Assembly (NCBI GenBank): GCA_017854585.1
Contig: JAFMHK010000017.1
Coordinates: 1 to 64,000 of the forward strand
Length of the DNA: 64,000 bases
Direction: 5' to 3'
DNA from: Paracoccaceae bacterium
Lineage (GTDB): Bacteria > Pseudomonadota > Alphaproteobacteria > Rhodobacterales > Rhodobacteraceae
Program-made: the position numbers and the translations under genes
Shown here: piece by piece, positions 55,267 through 64,000 of the stretch
Numbering within the stretch: position 1 is the first letter of the stretch
Layout: each line of letters starts with the position of its first letter
The notes under the pieces: generated by a model
Seen by the model: the letters and a program-made list of their open reading frames with translations, nothing else
What the model was told of the DNA's origin: nothing
Database searches by the model: none

Positions 55267-55705
55267 CTGCGCCTCCCAGGAAGGAGGCGGCAAGACTGCG
55301 ACCTCGCCCTCGAGCCTACATCACGAGAGGCCAGAAGATAGCGTTAACAATTTTGAGTAGAAAATCAGGGGTTTTTCGAACCGTTCGTGATTTCTAAGCC
55401 TCTCAACCTTCGAGAGATCTCTGGTGAAGGGAGGCGTTCGATACGAGTACGTCTCGTTCTTAAGGTGGTCGGTGTGGCCGCAATGGGAGGCTGCAACGCA
55501 GTAACTTATTTGGTGGCGAGTTCCACCACCGGGCTGGTCACGCGCAGCGCCTTCCCAAGACCGCCTCAAGGGGGCTGGTGGCTGCGGCGGTGACGGCAGG
55601 TTGGCCCGGGCGTCAGGCTTTGACTTGGGCACGGGCGAGCCTGCTGTTTGACGGGCGATCCATGCCCGGTCTTTGAGGGCTGCAGCGCAGCGCGCTACAT
55701 TCGGG
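55267..55705. other. Gene-free stretch between the methyltransferase gene and carB
   Basis: About 440 bp with no gene I can support. The left half (about 55310-55470) is visibly richer in A and T than its surroundings. The right half is GC-rich and contains the end of possible short frames without family similarity. No tRNA, terminator or palindrome stands out. Confidence 0.5.
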
Positions 55706-58700
55706 TTACGCCTGCAGCGACCTGACGCCCAATTCGCCCTCGCGTGCGGCTTTCATGGCCTGTGCGGCGGCGTGGCTGGCGGCGAGGGTGGTGAAGTAGG
55801 GGATCTTGTCCATCAGGGCGACGTTGCGCATGGAGCGGCTATCTTCGACCGCCTGCGCGCCCTCGGTGGTGTTCAGGACCAGCGCGATGTGCCCGTCCTT
55901 CATGATGTCGACGATGGTGCGCCCGCCCTCGTAGGCCTTGTTCACGATATCGGACGCGATGCCATGCCCCGACAGGAACGCGGCGGTGCCACGGGTGGCC
56001 AGCAGGGTCAGGCCAAGGTCGGTGAGGAGGCGGGCGGTCTCGACCAGTTGCGCGGTCTTGTCGTCGTCCTTGATGGAGATGAAGACCACGCCGGCCTCGG
56101 GCAGGATGGTGCCCGCGCCAAGCTGCGCCTTGAGGAAGGCGCGGGGGAAGGTGCGGTCCCAGCCCATGACTTCGCCGGTGGAGCGCATTTCCGGGCCGAG
56201 CAGCGTATCGACGCCGGGGAAGCGGGCGAAGGGGAGCACGGCCTCCTTCACGGAGAACCACGGGGTGCGGAAGTCGGCAAGGCTCATCGGGTCATTGGGG
56301 ATGATGGGGGTGGCGTCATCGACGGGCGTATGGGGCGTGGCGATGGGGAAATCGGCCAGCTTTTCGCCCGCCATGAGACGCGCGGCGATGGAGGCGATGG
56401 CGCTGTCGGTGGCCTTGGCGACGAAGGGCACGGTGCGCGAGGCGCGGGGGTTGACCTCGATCAGGTAGATGTCATCGCCCTTGATGGCGAACTGGATGTT
56501 CATCAGGCCGACGACGTGCAGGGCGCGGGCAAGAGCGACCGTCTGTTCGGTGATCTGGTCGATGATGGCGTTGGACAGGGAATGGGGCGGCAGGGAGCAG
56601 GCGCTGTCGCCGGAGTGGACGCCCGCCTCTTCGATATGTTGCATGATGCCTGCGACGTGGACATCGGTGCCATCGCACAGCGCGTCGACGTCAACCTCGA
56701 CCGCGCCGGACAGGTAGCTGTCGAGGAGGACCGGACTGTCGCCGGAGACGACCACGGCCTCGGAGATGTAGCGGTTGAGGTGCGCGGTGTCGCGCACGAT
56801 TTCCATGGCGCGCCCGCCCAGCACATAGGACGGCCGGATCACGAGCGGGTAACCAAGGATTTCGGCGGCGGCGCGGGCCTGATCATCGGTGGTGGCGATG
56901 GCGTTGGCGGGTTGTTTCAGGCCGAGGTTCTGGACCAGTTGCTGAAACCGCTCCCGATCTTCGGCAAGGTCGATGGCGTCGGGCGTGGTGCCCAGAATGG
57001 GGATGCCCGCATCCTGCAGGGCGTTGGCGAGTTTCAGCGGCGTCTGGCCGCCGAACTGAACGATGACGCCGTGCAGCGTGCCGTTTTGCTGTTCGACACG
57101 CATGATCTCCATCACGTGTTCGAAGGTGAGCGGTTCGAAATAAAGCCGGTCGGAGGTGTCGTAGTCGGTGGAGACCGTTTCGGGGTTACAGTTGATCATG
57201 ATGGTCTCGTAGCCCGCATCGCTGAGCGCATAGCAGGCGTGACAACAGCAATAATCGAACTCGATCCCCTGACCGATGCGGTTGGGGCCACCGCCGAGGA
57301 TCACGACCTTTTTTGCGGAGCTGGGGCGGGCCTCGCATTCCACATCGCCCATCACGGGGGATTCGTAGGTGGAATACATATAGGGGGTCTGCGCCTCGAA
57401 TTCGGCGGCGCAGGTATCGATCCGCTTGAACACGGCGGTAACGCCCGCGTTGTGGCGGGTCTTGCGCACGGTCGCCTCGGTCAGGCCGGTGAGGGTTGCG
57501 AGGCGGGCATCGGTGAAGCCCATCATCTTGAGCGCGCGCAGCCCCTTTTCATCGCTTGGCAGGCCGTTGGCGGCGACCACGGCCTCGACGTCCATGATCT
57601 CGCGGATGCGGGCAAGGAACCACGGGTCGAACTTGGTGACGGCATGGATATCGTCATCGGACAGGCCGTGGCGCATGGCCTGCGCGATGATGCGAATGCG
57701 GTCGGGCGTCTGTTTAGCCAGCGCGCGCGTAATGGCGGCGGGGTCCGGCGCGCCGGGAATGGCGATCTCGTCAAACCCGGTCAGCCCGGTTTCGAGGCTG
57801 GCCAGCGCCTTTTGCATGGATTCGTGGAAGGTGCGGCCGATGGCCATTGCCTCGCCCACGGATTTCATCGCGGTGGTTAGTTCCGGTTTGGAGCCGGGAA
57901 ATTTCTCGAAGGCGAAACGCGGGATCTTGGTGACGACATAGTCGATCGTCGGCTCGAAGCTGGCGGGTGTCACCTTGGTGATGTCATTGTCCAACTCGTC
58001 CAGCGTGTATCCCACGGCCAGCTTGGCCGCGATCTTGGCGATCGGGAAGCCGGTCGCCTTGGAGGCCAGCGCGGAGGAGCGCGACACGCGGGGGTTCATC
58101 TCGATCACGACCATGCGGCCATCTTCGGGGTTCACGGCCCATTGCACGTTGGAGCCGCCGGTCTCGACCCCGATCTCGCGCAGCACGGCGATGGAGCCGT
58201 TGCGCATGATCTGGTATTCCTTGTCGGTCAGCGTGAGCGCCGGGGCCACCGTAATGCTGTCGCCGGTATGCACACCCATCGGATCCACATTTTCGATGGC
58301 GCATACGATGATGGCGTTGTCGGCGCGGTCGCGCACGACCTCCATCTCGAACTCTTTCCAGCCCAGCAGCGACTCGTCGATCAGGATCTGCGCGACGGGC
58401 GATGCCTCAAGCCCGCTGCGGCAGAAATGTTCGTATTCCTCGCGGTTGTAAGCCACGCCGCCGCCGGTGCCGCCCAAGGTGAAGGCGGGACGGATGATGG
58501 CGGGCAGGCCGACGTATTCGATGGCGTCGATGGCCTCTTGCAGGCCCGCCTTGATATCGTATTTGCCGTTTTCCTTTTTCGGGGCGGAAACGATGGTGGC
58601 CTTGGGGTTTTCAAGGCCGATCCGGTCCATCGCTTCGCGGAACAGCTTGCGGTCTTCGGCCATTTCGATGGCGGGGCGCTTGGCGCCGATCATTTCCACC

Positions 58701-59035
58701 CCGAATTTGGCCAGCACGCCCATTTCCTCGAGCGCGAGCGAGGTGTTCAGGCCGGTCTGTCCGCCCATGGTGGGCAGCAGCGCGTCGGGGCGTTCCTTTT
58801 CGATGATCTTGGCGACGACCTCTGGGGTGATCGGTTCGATGTAGGTGGCATCGGCAAGACCGGGGTCGGTCATGATGGTGGCGGGGTTGGAGTTGACGAG
58901 GATGACGCGGTAGCCTTCCTCGCGGAGCGCCTTGCAGGCCTGTGCGCCGGAGTAGTCGAATTCGCAGGCCTGCCCGATGACGATGGGGCCCGCGCCGATG
59001 ATCATGATGGATTGAATATCGGTTCTTTTCGGCAT
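55706..59035 (-). CDS. carB: Carbamoyl-phosphate synthase large chain
   Basis: Makes carbamoyl phosphate for arginine and pyrimidines from bicarbonate, ATP and ammonia passed on by CarA. The 1109 residues hold two ATP-grasp halves: the first starts [21 protein letters not shown] and contains [14 protein letters not shown] and [19 protein letters not shown]. The second repeats the pattern with [15 protein letters not shown] and [19 protein letters not shown]. The C-terminal allosteric MGS-like domain includes [15 protein letters not shown]. The start is the standard MPKRTDI; an ATG 11 codons upstream is unlikely. carA is not in the window. Confidence 0.98.
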   Translation of the reverse strand: MPKRTDIQSIMIIGAGPIVIGQACEFDYSGAQACKALREEGYRVILVNSNPATIMTDPGLADATYIEPITPEVVAKIIEKERPDALLPTMGGQTGLNTSLALEEMGVLAKFGVEMIGAKRPAIEMAEDRKLFREAMDRIGLENPKATIVSAPKKENGKYDIKAGLQEAIDAIEYVGLPAIIRPAFTLGGTGGGVAYNREEYEHFCRSGLEASPVAQILIDESLLGWKEFEMEVVRDRADNAIIVCAIENVDPMGVHTGDSITVAPALTLTDKEYQIMRNGSIAVLREIGVETGGSNVQWAVNPEDGRMVVIEMNPRVSRSSALASKATGFPIAKIAAKLAVGYTLDELDNDITKVTPASFEPTIDYVVTKIPRFAFEKFPGSKPELTTAMKSVGEAMAIGRTFHESMQKALASLETGLTGFDEIAIPGAPDPAAITRALAKQTPDRIRIIAQAMRHGLSDDDIHAVTKFDPWFLARIREIMDVEAVVAANGLPSDEKGLRALKMMGFTDARLATLTGLTEATVRKTRHNAGVTAVFKRIDTCAAEFEAQTPYMYSTYESPVMGDVECEARPSSAKKVVILGGGPNRIGQGIEFDYCCCHACYALSDAGYETIMINCNPETVSTDYDTSDRLYFEPLTFEHVMEIMRVEQQNGTLHGVIVQFGGQTPLKLANALQDAGIPILGTTPDAIDLAEDRERFQQLVQNLGLKQPANAIATTDDQARAAAEILGYPLVIRPSYVLGGRAMEIVRDTAHLNRYISEAVVVSGDSPVLLDSYLSGAVEVDVDALCDGTDVHVAGIMQHIEEAGVHSGDSACSLPPHSLSNAIIDQITEQTVALARALHVVGLMNIQFAIKGDDIYLIEVNPRASRTVPFVAKATDSAIASIAARLMAGEKLADFPIATPHTPVDDATPIIPNDPMSLADFRTPWFSVKEAVLPFARFPGVDTLLGPEMRSTGEVMGWDRTFPRAFLKAQLGAGTILPEAGVVFISIKDDDKTAQLVETARLLTDLGLTLLATRGTAAFLSGHGIASDIVNKAYEGGRTIVDIMKDGHIALVLNTTEGAQAVEDSRSMRNVALMDKIPYFTTLAASHAAAQAMKAAREGELGVRSLQA

Positions 59036-59238
59036 GATGTCCCCCAAGACGCGCGCAGACTTCGGCATTGGCGCCGGATACGGCGCGCAAACTGTCCGCG
59101 TTATAGTCAGGAGGTCGACCGACGCAAGGTCGAAGGACGGCTGTGGCCGCTTCTTTCCCGCAACGAGACGATCAGGCGCGGGTCGAAATCCGGCCGCGCG
59201 CGGTGTGGGTGGCCCCGCCGCGCCGTCCGTCAGGAAAA

Positions 59239-60372
59239 TCAGTCGATGAACTCGGCCGGGTCAAGCGAGGCCACGCCGCGCCGAACCTCGAAATGCAGCA
59301 GCGACGGGTTGCCCGCGCCGACTTCGGCGACCGTCTGTCCACGGCTGACGGTGTCGCCACGGCTGACGCCGATGTTCTGCACATTGGCGTAGACGGTCAG
59401 TAATCCACCATCATGGCGCAAGATCAGGATCGAGATCTGATCGGTGTTCTGGGTGATCGCCGCGACCGTCCCGGCATCGGCGGCCCGGACCGGCGTGCCA
59501 GTCGGGGCACCGATATCGATACCTTCGTTGCTGGCGGAATAGGGGCGCAGGATGCTGCCCGCCACGGGACGCAGAAGGCGCGCATCGCTGGCGGCAGGCG
59601 CCGGTGTGGCGGCGGCGGCGACCGGTTGCACGGTGGTGCCGGCGTTCGTGGGCGCCGCAGGCAGGACCGCGGACTGAATGCTGTCGGGAAGTGGCGCGGC
59701 GGCCGAGGGCGGCAGGGGCGCGACACTGTTGCCCGGCGACTGCGCCCCGGATGCAGAGGCCCGCGTTTCGGAAATGACCAGCGGAATGATCAGGAACTGC
59801 CCTTCGCGGACCGCCAGATCGGGGCCAAGGCCGTTCCATTCCGCAAGGCTGCGCACGGAGACGTCATAGAGCCGCGCGATGGAATAGGCGGTTTCGCCCC
59901 GGCTGACCCTGTGGCGCACGGGTTCGGCGCCTTGCTGGATCGCGACCGCATTGGTGCCGCCGGTGTTGCCCGTCGCCTCGGCCGCGTCGATGGCACCGCG
60001 TGCGATCGATGCGATGTCGGTGTTGCCGGAGGCGGTGCCGGGCGTCAAACGGCGGGGCAGGGCCAGCACTTCGTCCTGACGCAGCGGATCGTTCACGCCG
60101 CGCCCGTTGAAGCGGGCCAATTCGTCCGCGTCCATCCCGATCCGGGCGGCCAGAGCGGCAAGGGTGTCGCCACGCCGCGCCACCGCGACCTGATAGCTTT
60201 CATAGGTGATCAGCCCGCGGCTGTCGGGCTCTGGGCGCGGCGCGGTTTCGCCGGTTCCCTGCACGGCGCGCGTGGGCCGGAAATCGAAGTCGAAATCGGG
60301 GTTCGCACCGACGCAGGCCGACAACAGCAGCGGCAACGATACACAGACGGCAAGGGCAGAGGGGCGGGACAT
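59239..60372 (-). CDS. LysM/M23 lipoprotein, NlpD-like
   Basis: A 377-residue lipoprotein: signal peptide with lipobox LLSAC (Cys20), LysM domains at about 57-105 ([19 protein letters not shown]) and 152-196 ([18 protein letters not shown]), a low-complexity Ala/Pro linker, and a C-terminal LytM/M23 domain. The zinc ligands are lost: the first His position reads NEGIDIGAP and the last motif LLHFEVRR lacks the leading His. It is therefore probably an inactive amidase activator like NlpD or EnvC, working at the division septum. It is last in the surE-pcm run. Confidence 0.88.
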   Translation of the reverse strand: MSRPSALAVCVSLPLLLSACVGANPDFDFDFRPTRAVQGTGETAPRPEPDSRGLITYESYQVAVARRGDTLAALAARIGMDADELARFNGRGVNDPLRQDEVLALPRRLTPGTASGNTDIASIARGAIDAAEATGNTGGTNAVAIQQGAEPVRHRVSRGETAYSIARLYDVSVRSLAEWNGLGPDLAVREGQFLIIPLVISETRASASGAQSPGNSVAPLPPSAAAPLPDSIQSAVLPAAPTNAGTTVQPVAAAATPAPAASDARLLRPVAGSILRPYSASNEGIDIGAPTGTPVRAADAGTVAAITQNTDQISILILRHDGGLLTVYANVQNIGVSRGDTVSRGQTVAEVGAGNPSLLHFEVRRGVASLDPAEFID

Positions 60373-60516
60373 CGGGCTCGATCCTTGTCAAGTAGCATGA
60401 GCGCGCCTCTGGCAACTGGCCCCGTGTGCCGGGATCTGGCCGCGCGTTTAGGTCTTTTACACTGAAACAGCGTCGGCAATCCACCCCCGCCCGCAAGGCG
60501 GGCACGGGGAAAAACA

Positions 60517-61158
60517 TCAATCCTGCGCCATGCCTTCGACAAGGGGGACAAAGCGGACGGGCAAGAGTTCGTCATAATGCAGGCCATCGGCCGCGCGGGT
60601 GACCTTGATCAGGCTTTGCACGGCGTCGGATTGGCCGACGGGCACCACCATGATGCCCCCGACCTTGAGCTGCGCCAGAAGCGGACCGGGCGGGTCTTCG
60701 GCGGCGGCGGTCACGAGGATGCGGTCGAACGGGGCCTGATCGGGCAGGCCGAACGAGCCATCGCCCGCGATCACCGTGATGTTGTGCAGGCCCATGCCGG
60801 TAAACAGCGCCTCGGCCCCGCGGCTGAGCGTGCGATGCCGGTCGATGGTGTAGACACGCCGTGCGAGGTGGCTGAGCACTGCGGCCTGATAGCCCGATCC
60901 CGTCCCGATTTCGAGCACGGTGTCGCGCGGCTGCACGTCCAGCGCCTGCGTCATCAGCCCCACGACCGAGGGCTGCGAAATGGTCTGTCCGCAGGCGATT
61001 GGCAGTGGCATGTCGTCATAGGCGCGCGCGGCGAAGTGGCCGCGCACAAAGGCCCCGCGATCCACCTTTTCCATCGCACCGAGCACGCGCGCATTCGTCA
61101 CCCCCTTGGATCGCAGGGAGAAGAGGAACTGCATCTTGCCTTCGGCATCCAGGGTCAT
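60517..61158 (-). CDS. pcm: Protein-L-isoaspartate O-methyltransferase
   Basis: Repairs isoaspartyl residues by methylating them with SAM. The 213 residues have the PIMT signature: [27 protein letters not shown] near 47-73, motif [20 protein letters not shown] (81-99), and [27 protein letters not shown]. It starts 7 bp after surE, as in the widespread surE-pcm pair. Confidence 0.94.
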   Translation of the reverse strand: MTLDAEGKMQFLFSLRSKGVTNARVLGAMEKVDRGAFVRGHFAARAYDDMPLPIACGQTISQPSVVGLMTQALDVQPRDTVLEIGTGSGYQAAVLSHLARRVYTIDRHRTLSRGAEALFTGMGLHNITVIAGDGSFGLPDQAPFDRILVTAAAEDPPGPLLAQLKVGGIMVVPVGQSDAVQSLIKVTRAADGLHYDELLPVRFVPLVEGMAQD

Positions 61159-61165
61159 GGGGCAC

Positions 61166-61951
61166 TCATTCCAGGGCTGACCTCAGGTTGTCGAGGGCTT
61201 CGTGGGCGGTCAGATCGGCGCGCAGCGGCGTGATCGAGATATACCCTTCCAGGTTGGCGTGGGCGTCGGTTCCGGGGGCGGTCGGCACATCTTGGGGGCC
61301 GCCGGTGATCCACAGGAACCGCCGTCCGTTCGGCGCGATATGGGGCGACATGCCGAAATTGGTTTCCTTGCGGAAGCCCTGTGCGGTGACGCGGCGGCCT
61401 TTGACATCGGCCGCCGGAAGCGGCGGGAAGTTGACGTTGTAGAACACCCGGTAATCGGATTGGTCCCAATGCCCCTGATCCCACAGGGCGCGCACCACAT
61501 CGGCGCCGTGATGGGCGGCGGCTTCAAAGGGGTTCGCGGTCTGTGCATTGCGGGGGCCGTAGTATTGGCTGAGCGCGATGGCGGGCAGGCCTTGGATCGC
61601 CGCCTCCATCGCGCCGCCGACGGTGCCGGAATAAAGCACGTTTTCGGCGGCGTTGTTGCCGCGGTTCACGCCCGACAGGACAAGGTCGGGGGGGCTGTCC
61701 TTGAGCACGTCGAAAAGCCCCGCAAGCACGCAATCGGCGGGAGAGCCTTCGGCGGCATAGCGGCGCGGGGCAAGTTCGGCGATCATGGTGGGGTGCACGT
61801 AGCTGATGCAATGCGCGACGCCGGATTGTTCGAAGGCCGGTGCAACGGTCCAGACCTCGCCGGTGGGGCCCGCGACCTCGGTGGCGATTGCATGCAGAAC
61901 GGCCAGCCCCGGCGCATTGATGCCGTCGTCATTGGTAATGAGAATGCGCAT
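61166..61951 (-). CDS. surE: 5'-/3'-nucleotidase SurE
   Basis: Survival-protein nucleotidase that removes phosphate from nucleoside monophosphates. The 261 residues begin [16 protein letters not shown] with the metal aspartates Asp8 and Asp9. [21 protein letters not shown] and [27 protein letters not shown] follow, all family hallmarks. The start is fixed by that first strand. First gene of surE-pcm-LysM lipoprotein. Confidence 0.96.
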   Translation of the reverse strand: MRILITNDDGINAPGLAVLHAIATEVAGPTGEVWTVAPAFEQSGVAHCISYVHPTMIAELAPRRYAAEGSPADCVLAGLFDVLKDSPPDLVLSGVNRGNNAAENVLYSGTVGGAMEAAIQGLPAIALSQYYGPRNAQTANPFEAAAHHGADVVRALWDQGHWDQSDYRVFYNVNFPPLPAADVKGRRVTAQGFRKETNFGMSPHIAPNGRRFLWITGGPQDVPTAPGTDAHANLEGYISITPLRADLTAHEALDNLRSALE

Positions 61952-62014
61952 GTCTGCCCCGTCTGTTTTTGCCTGCAAGGGTGGTCTAGCGGCGTGTGCG
62001 GCGGGGGTAAAGGC

Positions 62015-62785
62015 TTAGGCGTCGTTGGCCGACGCGCGCTGATTGCCCCATGTGGCGACGGCGACGACAACCATCACCAACAGCGCCGCGATACCAAGCA
62101 GCCAATCGGGGGTCGCGGCGGTGGCATTGGCGACAAGCACACCCACAAGCGCCCATGTCACCGCGATGCCGTAGGTGACAGGCGGGCGGCGCAGCAAGAT
62201 GAGCGCCGCGGTGCAGGTCACGCCAGCCAGCCCGATGAAGCTGACGGTTTGGGGGCTGCCGCCGGTCCAGCCCGAAAGGGTGGTTGCGGCCGCCACGAAG
62301 CTGGCCGCCGTCAACCAACCGGCATAGAGCGCGATGGGTGCCGCCAGCCACCACTGGTCTGTGGTCGGTGCGCGCAACAGCGCCAAAACGGCCCCGCCAA
62401 GCATGACGAAGATCAGCACTGTGGCGATCAGCGGATTGGTCAGCGCAACCCCGATCCATGCGGCCCCGATGGCCATGGACACGAACAACGGCAGGCGCGT
62501 CGCGTCCCACGCGGGGTTGGCATCGCGCCGGAGCAGGCCATAAAGCGCCGAGGCGATCAGCCACAGATAGATCACGCCCCAGATCGCGAAGGCATAGCCA
62601 GCCGGTTGCAGCGGCAGCGGCCCGGTCGGGTAGGGGAATTGATCAGGGTCGAAGCCGGTGAACGGCTGTGTCATCAGCGGTGCGGCGGCAAAGGCGATGG
62701 CCGCGCAGACGATCAAGACCGCCTTCAGTCTGGCCCCGTCCTTGGTTGCATCCGGGATGTCGGGGTCAGGATCAGGCAAGGGCAC
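62015..62785 (-). CDS. TspO/MBR-like membrane protein
   Basis: A 256-residue inner-membrane protein with seven or eight hydrophobic segments. The [18 protein letters not shown] segment is the hallmark of the long TspO-like (tryptophan-rich sensory) family. The window also shows [15 protein letters not shown], a [17 protein letters not shown] stretch, and a long C-terminal helix pair. TspO proteins bind porphyrins and tune photosynthesis or stress genes in some Rhodobacter; the ligand here is unknown. It starts at GTG 62785 within the end of serS. Confidence 0.7.
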   Translation of the reverse strand: MPLPDPDPDIPDATKDGARLKAVLIVCAAIAFAAAPLMTQPFTGFDPDQFPYPTGPLPLQPAGYAFAIWGVIYLWLIASALYGLLRRDANPAWDATRLPLFVSMAIGAAWIGVALTNPLIATVLIFVMLGGAVLALLRAPTTDQWWLAAPIALYAGWLTAASFVAAATTLSGWTGGSPQTVSFIGLAGVTCTAALILLRRPPVTYGIAVTWALVGVLVANATAATPDWLLGIAALLVMVVVAVATWGNQRASANDA

Positions 62786-64000
62786 CCTCCGCGGTTAATT
62801 GGGTCTTGCCGCCCAGATAGGGATGCAGCGCCTGCGGGAGAAGGACGGCACCATCCGCCTGCTGGCCGTTTTCCAGCACGGCGATCAGGCAGCGCCCGAC
62901 CGCAAGGCCAGAGCCGTTGAGGGTATGAAGGAATTCCGGTTTGCCGCCGCCATCGGGGCGGAAGCGCGCATTCATGCGGCGCGCCTGAAAATCGCCGCAG
63001 GTCGAGACCGAACTGATCTCGCGATAGGTATTCTGACCGGGCAACCATGCCTCGATATCGAAGGTGCGGCGCGCGCCGAAGCCCATGTCGCCGGTGCACA
63101 GCAGGACCGTGCGATAGGGGATGTTCAGACGCTCAAGGATACCCTCGGCGCAGCGCAGCATACGTTTTTGTTCATCGTCGGAATGCCCCGGATGGGTGAT
63201 CGACACCATCTCGACCTTCTCGAACTGGTGCTGGCGCAGCATGCCGGCCGTGTCGCGGCCCGCCGAGCCCGCTTCGCTGCGGAAGCAAAGCGAATGGGCG
63301 GTGTAGCGGCGGGGCAGATAGCTTTCCTCGACGATGGTGTCGTTCACGATGTTGGTCAGGCTGACCTCGGAGGTCGGGATCAACCACCATCCATTCGTGG
63401 TCTGGTAGCTGTCCTCGCCGAACTTGGGCAACTGGCCGGTGCCGTACATCACCTCGTTACGCACGAGGACGGGGGCGTTCACCTCGGTCAGGCCGTTTTC
63501 GGTGGTGTGCACGTCCAGCATGAACTGTGCAAGCGCACGGTGCAGGCGCGCGACCGCGCCCGACAGCAACACGAAGCGCGCGCCCGAGAGTTTGGCGGCG
63601 GTTTCGAAATCCATGCCATCCTTGACGGCGGGCAGGTCGTAATGTTCGCGGGGGGCGAAGGCAAAGCTGGGCGGTGTGCCCCAGCGGTGGATTTCGACGT
63701 TGTCGGCTTCGTCCGCGCCCACGGGCACGTCATCGGCGGGCAGGTTGGGGATGGTGGCAAGCACGTCGGACAGGGCGGCGTCCTTGGCCTTGGCCTCATC
63801 CTCGAGGCTGGCGATTTCGTCTTTCTTGGCGGCCACGAGGGCGCGAAGGCGGTTGAATTCGGCCTCGTTGCCGCTGGCCTTGGCCTTGCCCACGTCCTTT
63901 GAGGCGGCGTTGCGGTCGGCCTGCGCGGTTTCGGCGGCAAGGATGCAGGCGCGGCGGGCCTCATCCAGCGCGAGGATCGCGGCGGATTGCGGCGGCAGGC
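62772..64000 (-). CDS. serS: Serine--tRNA ligase (5' end outside the window)
   Basis: Charges tRNA-Ser. The visible 409 residues lack only the start, which lies beyond the window edge. The N-terminal coiled coil is present from [20 protein letters not shown] onward. The class II core has motif 2 ([20 protein letters not shown]), and motif 3 falls near [17 protein letters not shown]. Its stop overlaps the TspO-like gene by 14 bp. Confidence 0.95.
   Translation of the reverse strand, partial: LPPQSAAILALDEARRACILAAETAQADRNAASKDVGKAKASGNEAEFNRLRALVAAKKDEIASLEDEAKAKDAALSDVLATIPNLPADDVPVGADEADNVEIHRWGTPPSFAFAPREHYDLPAVKDGMDFETAAKLSGARFVLLSGAVARLHRALAQFMLDVHTTENGLTEVNAPVLVRNEVMYGTGQLPKFGEDSYQTTNGWWLIPTSEVSLTNIVNDTIVEESYLPRRYTAHSLCFRSEAGSAGRDTAGMLRQHQFEKVEMVSITHPGHSDDEQKRMLRCAEGILERLNIPYRTVLLCTGDMGFGARRTFDIEAWLPGQNTYREISSVSTCGDFQARRMNARFRPDGGGKPEFLHTLNGSGLAVGRCLIAVLENGQQADGAVLLPQALHPYLGGKTQLTAEGALA

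Noticed and set aside
55321..55632. A 103-codon open frame in the gap before carB
   Set aside because: No ribosome site, mixed composition across an AT-rich to GC-rich boundary, and no similarity to a known protein.
55673..57880. A 735-codon open frame antisense to carB
   Set aside because: A by-product of GC-rich third positions in carB; very high glycine and aspartate content and no motif.

Overview
The window is high-GC chromosomal DNA of an alphaproteobacterium, most likely of the order Rhodobacterales (Roseobacter/Rhodobacter type). The evidence is gene content and order: an Hsp20-DUF1150 pair, surE-pcm-LysM/M23 lipoprotein, a YbjN-proC pair, trxB divergent from an Lrp/AsnC regulator, a Sat-CysC fusion, a family II pyrophosphatase, a DUF2927 protein and a long PtsP. 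A gene-flanking GC-rich repeat of a kind I associate with this group also occurs four times. I cannot name a genus. No prophage, insertion sequence, CRISPR array, rRNA or replication origin was seen.

Layout. 0-5 kb: tRNA-Leu(UAA), a YoaP-like GNAT protein, apt, a DUF2927 protein, a LysE exporter, mtnP, a flavin reductase and a GNAT protein. MtnP releases adenine and Apt recycles it. 5-14 kb: ptsP, lysC, an SDR, an AlkD-like repair protein, glmS and glmU. 14-23 kb: a Gph-like phosphatase, an orphan DegT aminotransferase, threonine aldolase, a YcgN-like protein, ribF, a MaoC protein, two phosphatases/nucleotidases and the Mn-type pyrophosphatase. 23-25 kb: groES-groEL under a perfect CIRCE operator.

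25-35 kb: a coupled oxidoreductase-PhnM-EamA run, Nudix and alpha/beta hydrolases, purE-purK, a YdcH protein, the hsp20-DUF1150 heat-shock operon with a sigma-32-like promoter, a STAS-less SulP permease and nadE. 35-44 kb: an exported protein of 18.5 MORN repeats, a small exported unknown, the Sat-CysC fusion that makes PAPS, trxB, an Lrp regulator, a TPR-sulfotransferase (a likely PAPS user) and a 43-residue basic protein. 44-51 kb: the coupled lgt-midA-pgeF operon, ubiK, a DUF2726 protein, ybjN, proC, csaA, a hydroxyacid dehydrogenase and tdk.

51-56 kb is the least ordinary stretch. It has a small HTH-like protein behind its own palindrome and a long KAS III. It also has a divergent orphan BrnA-like ribbon-helix-helix protein separated from the KAS III by 11-bp phased ATGCAC repeats. 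DUF1993 and methyltransferase genes follow in more AT-rich DNA. 56-64 kb: carB, the surE-pcm-lipoprotein operon, a TspO-like membrane protein and serS, which is cut off by the window edge.

Most genes are housekeeping genes in short operons, often coupled by ATGA or TGATG overlaps. The most interesting unexplained signals are the phased repeats at 53.07-53.12 kb, the palindromes around the MaoC gene, the oriented 3'-end repeats, the MORN protein, and a terminator beside the tRNA with no gene in front of it.
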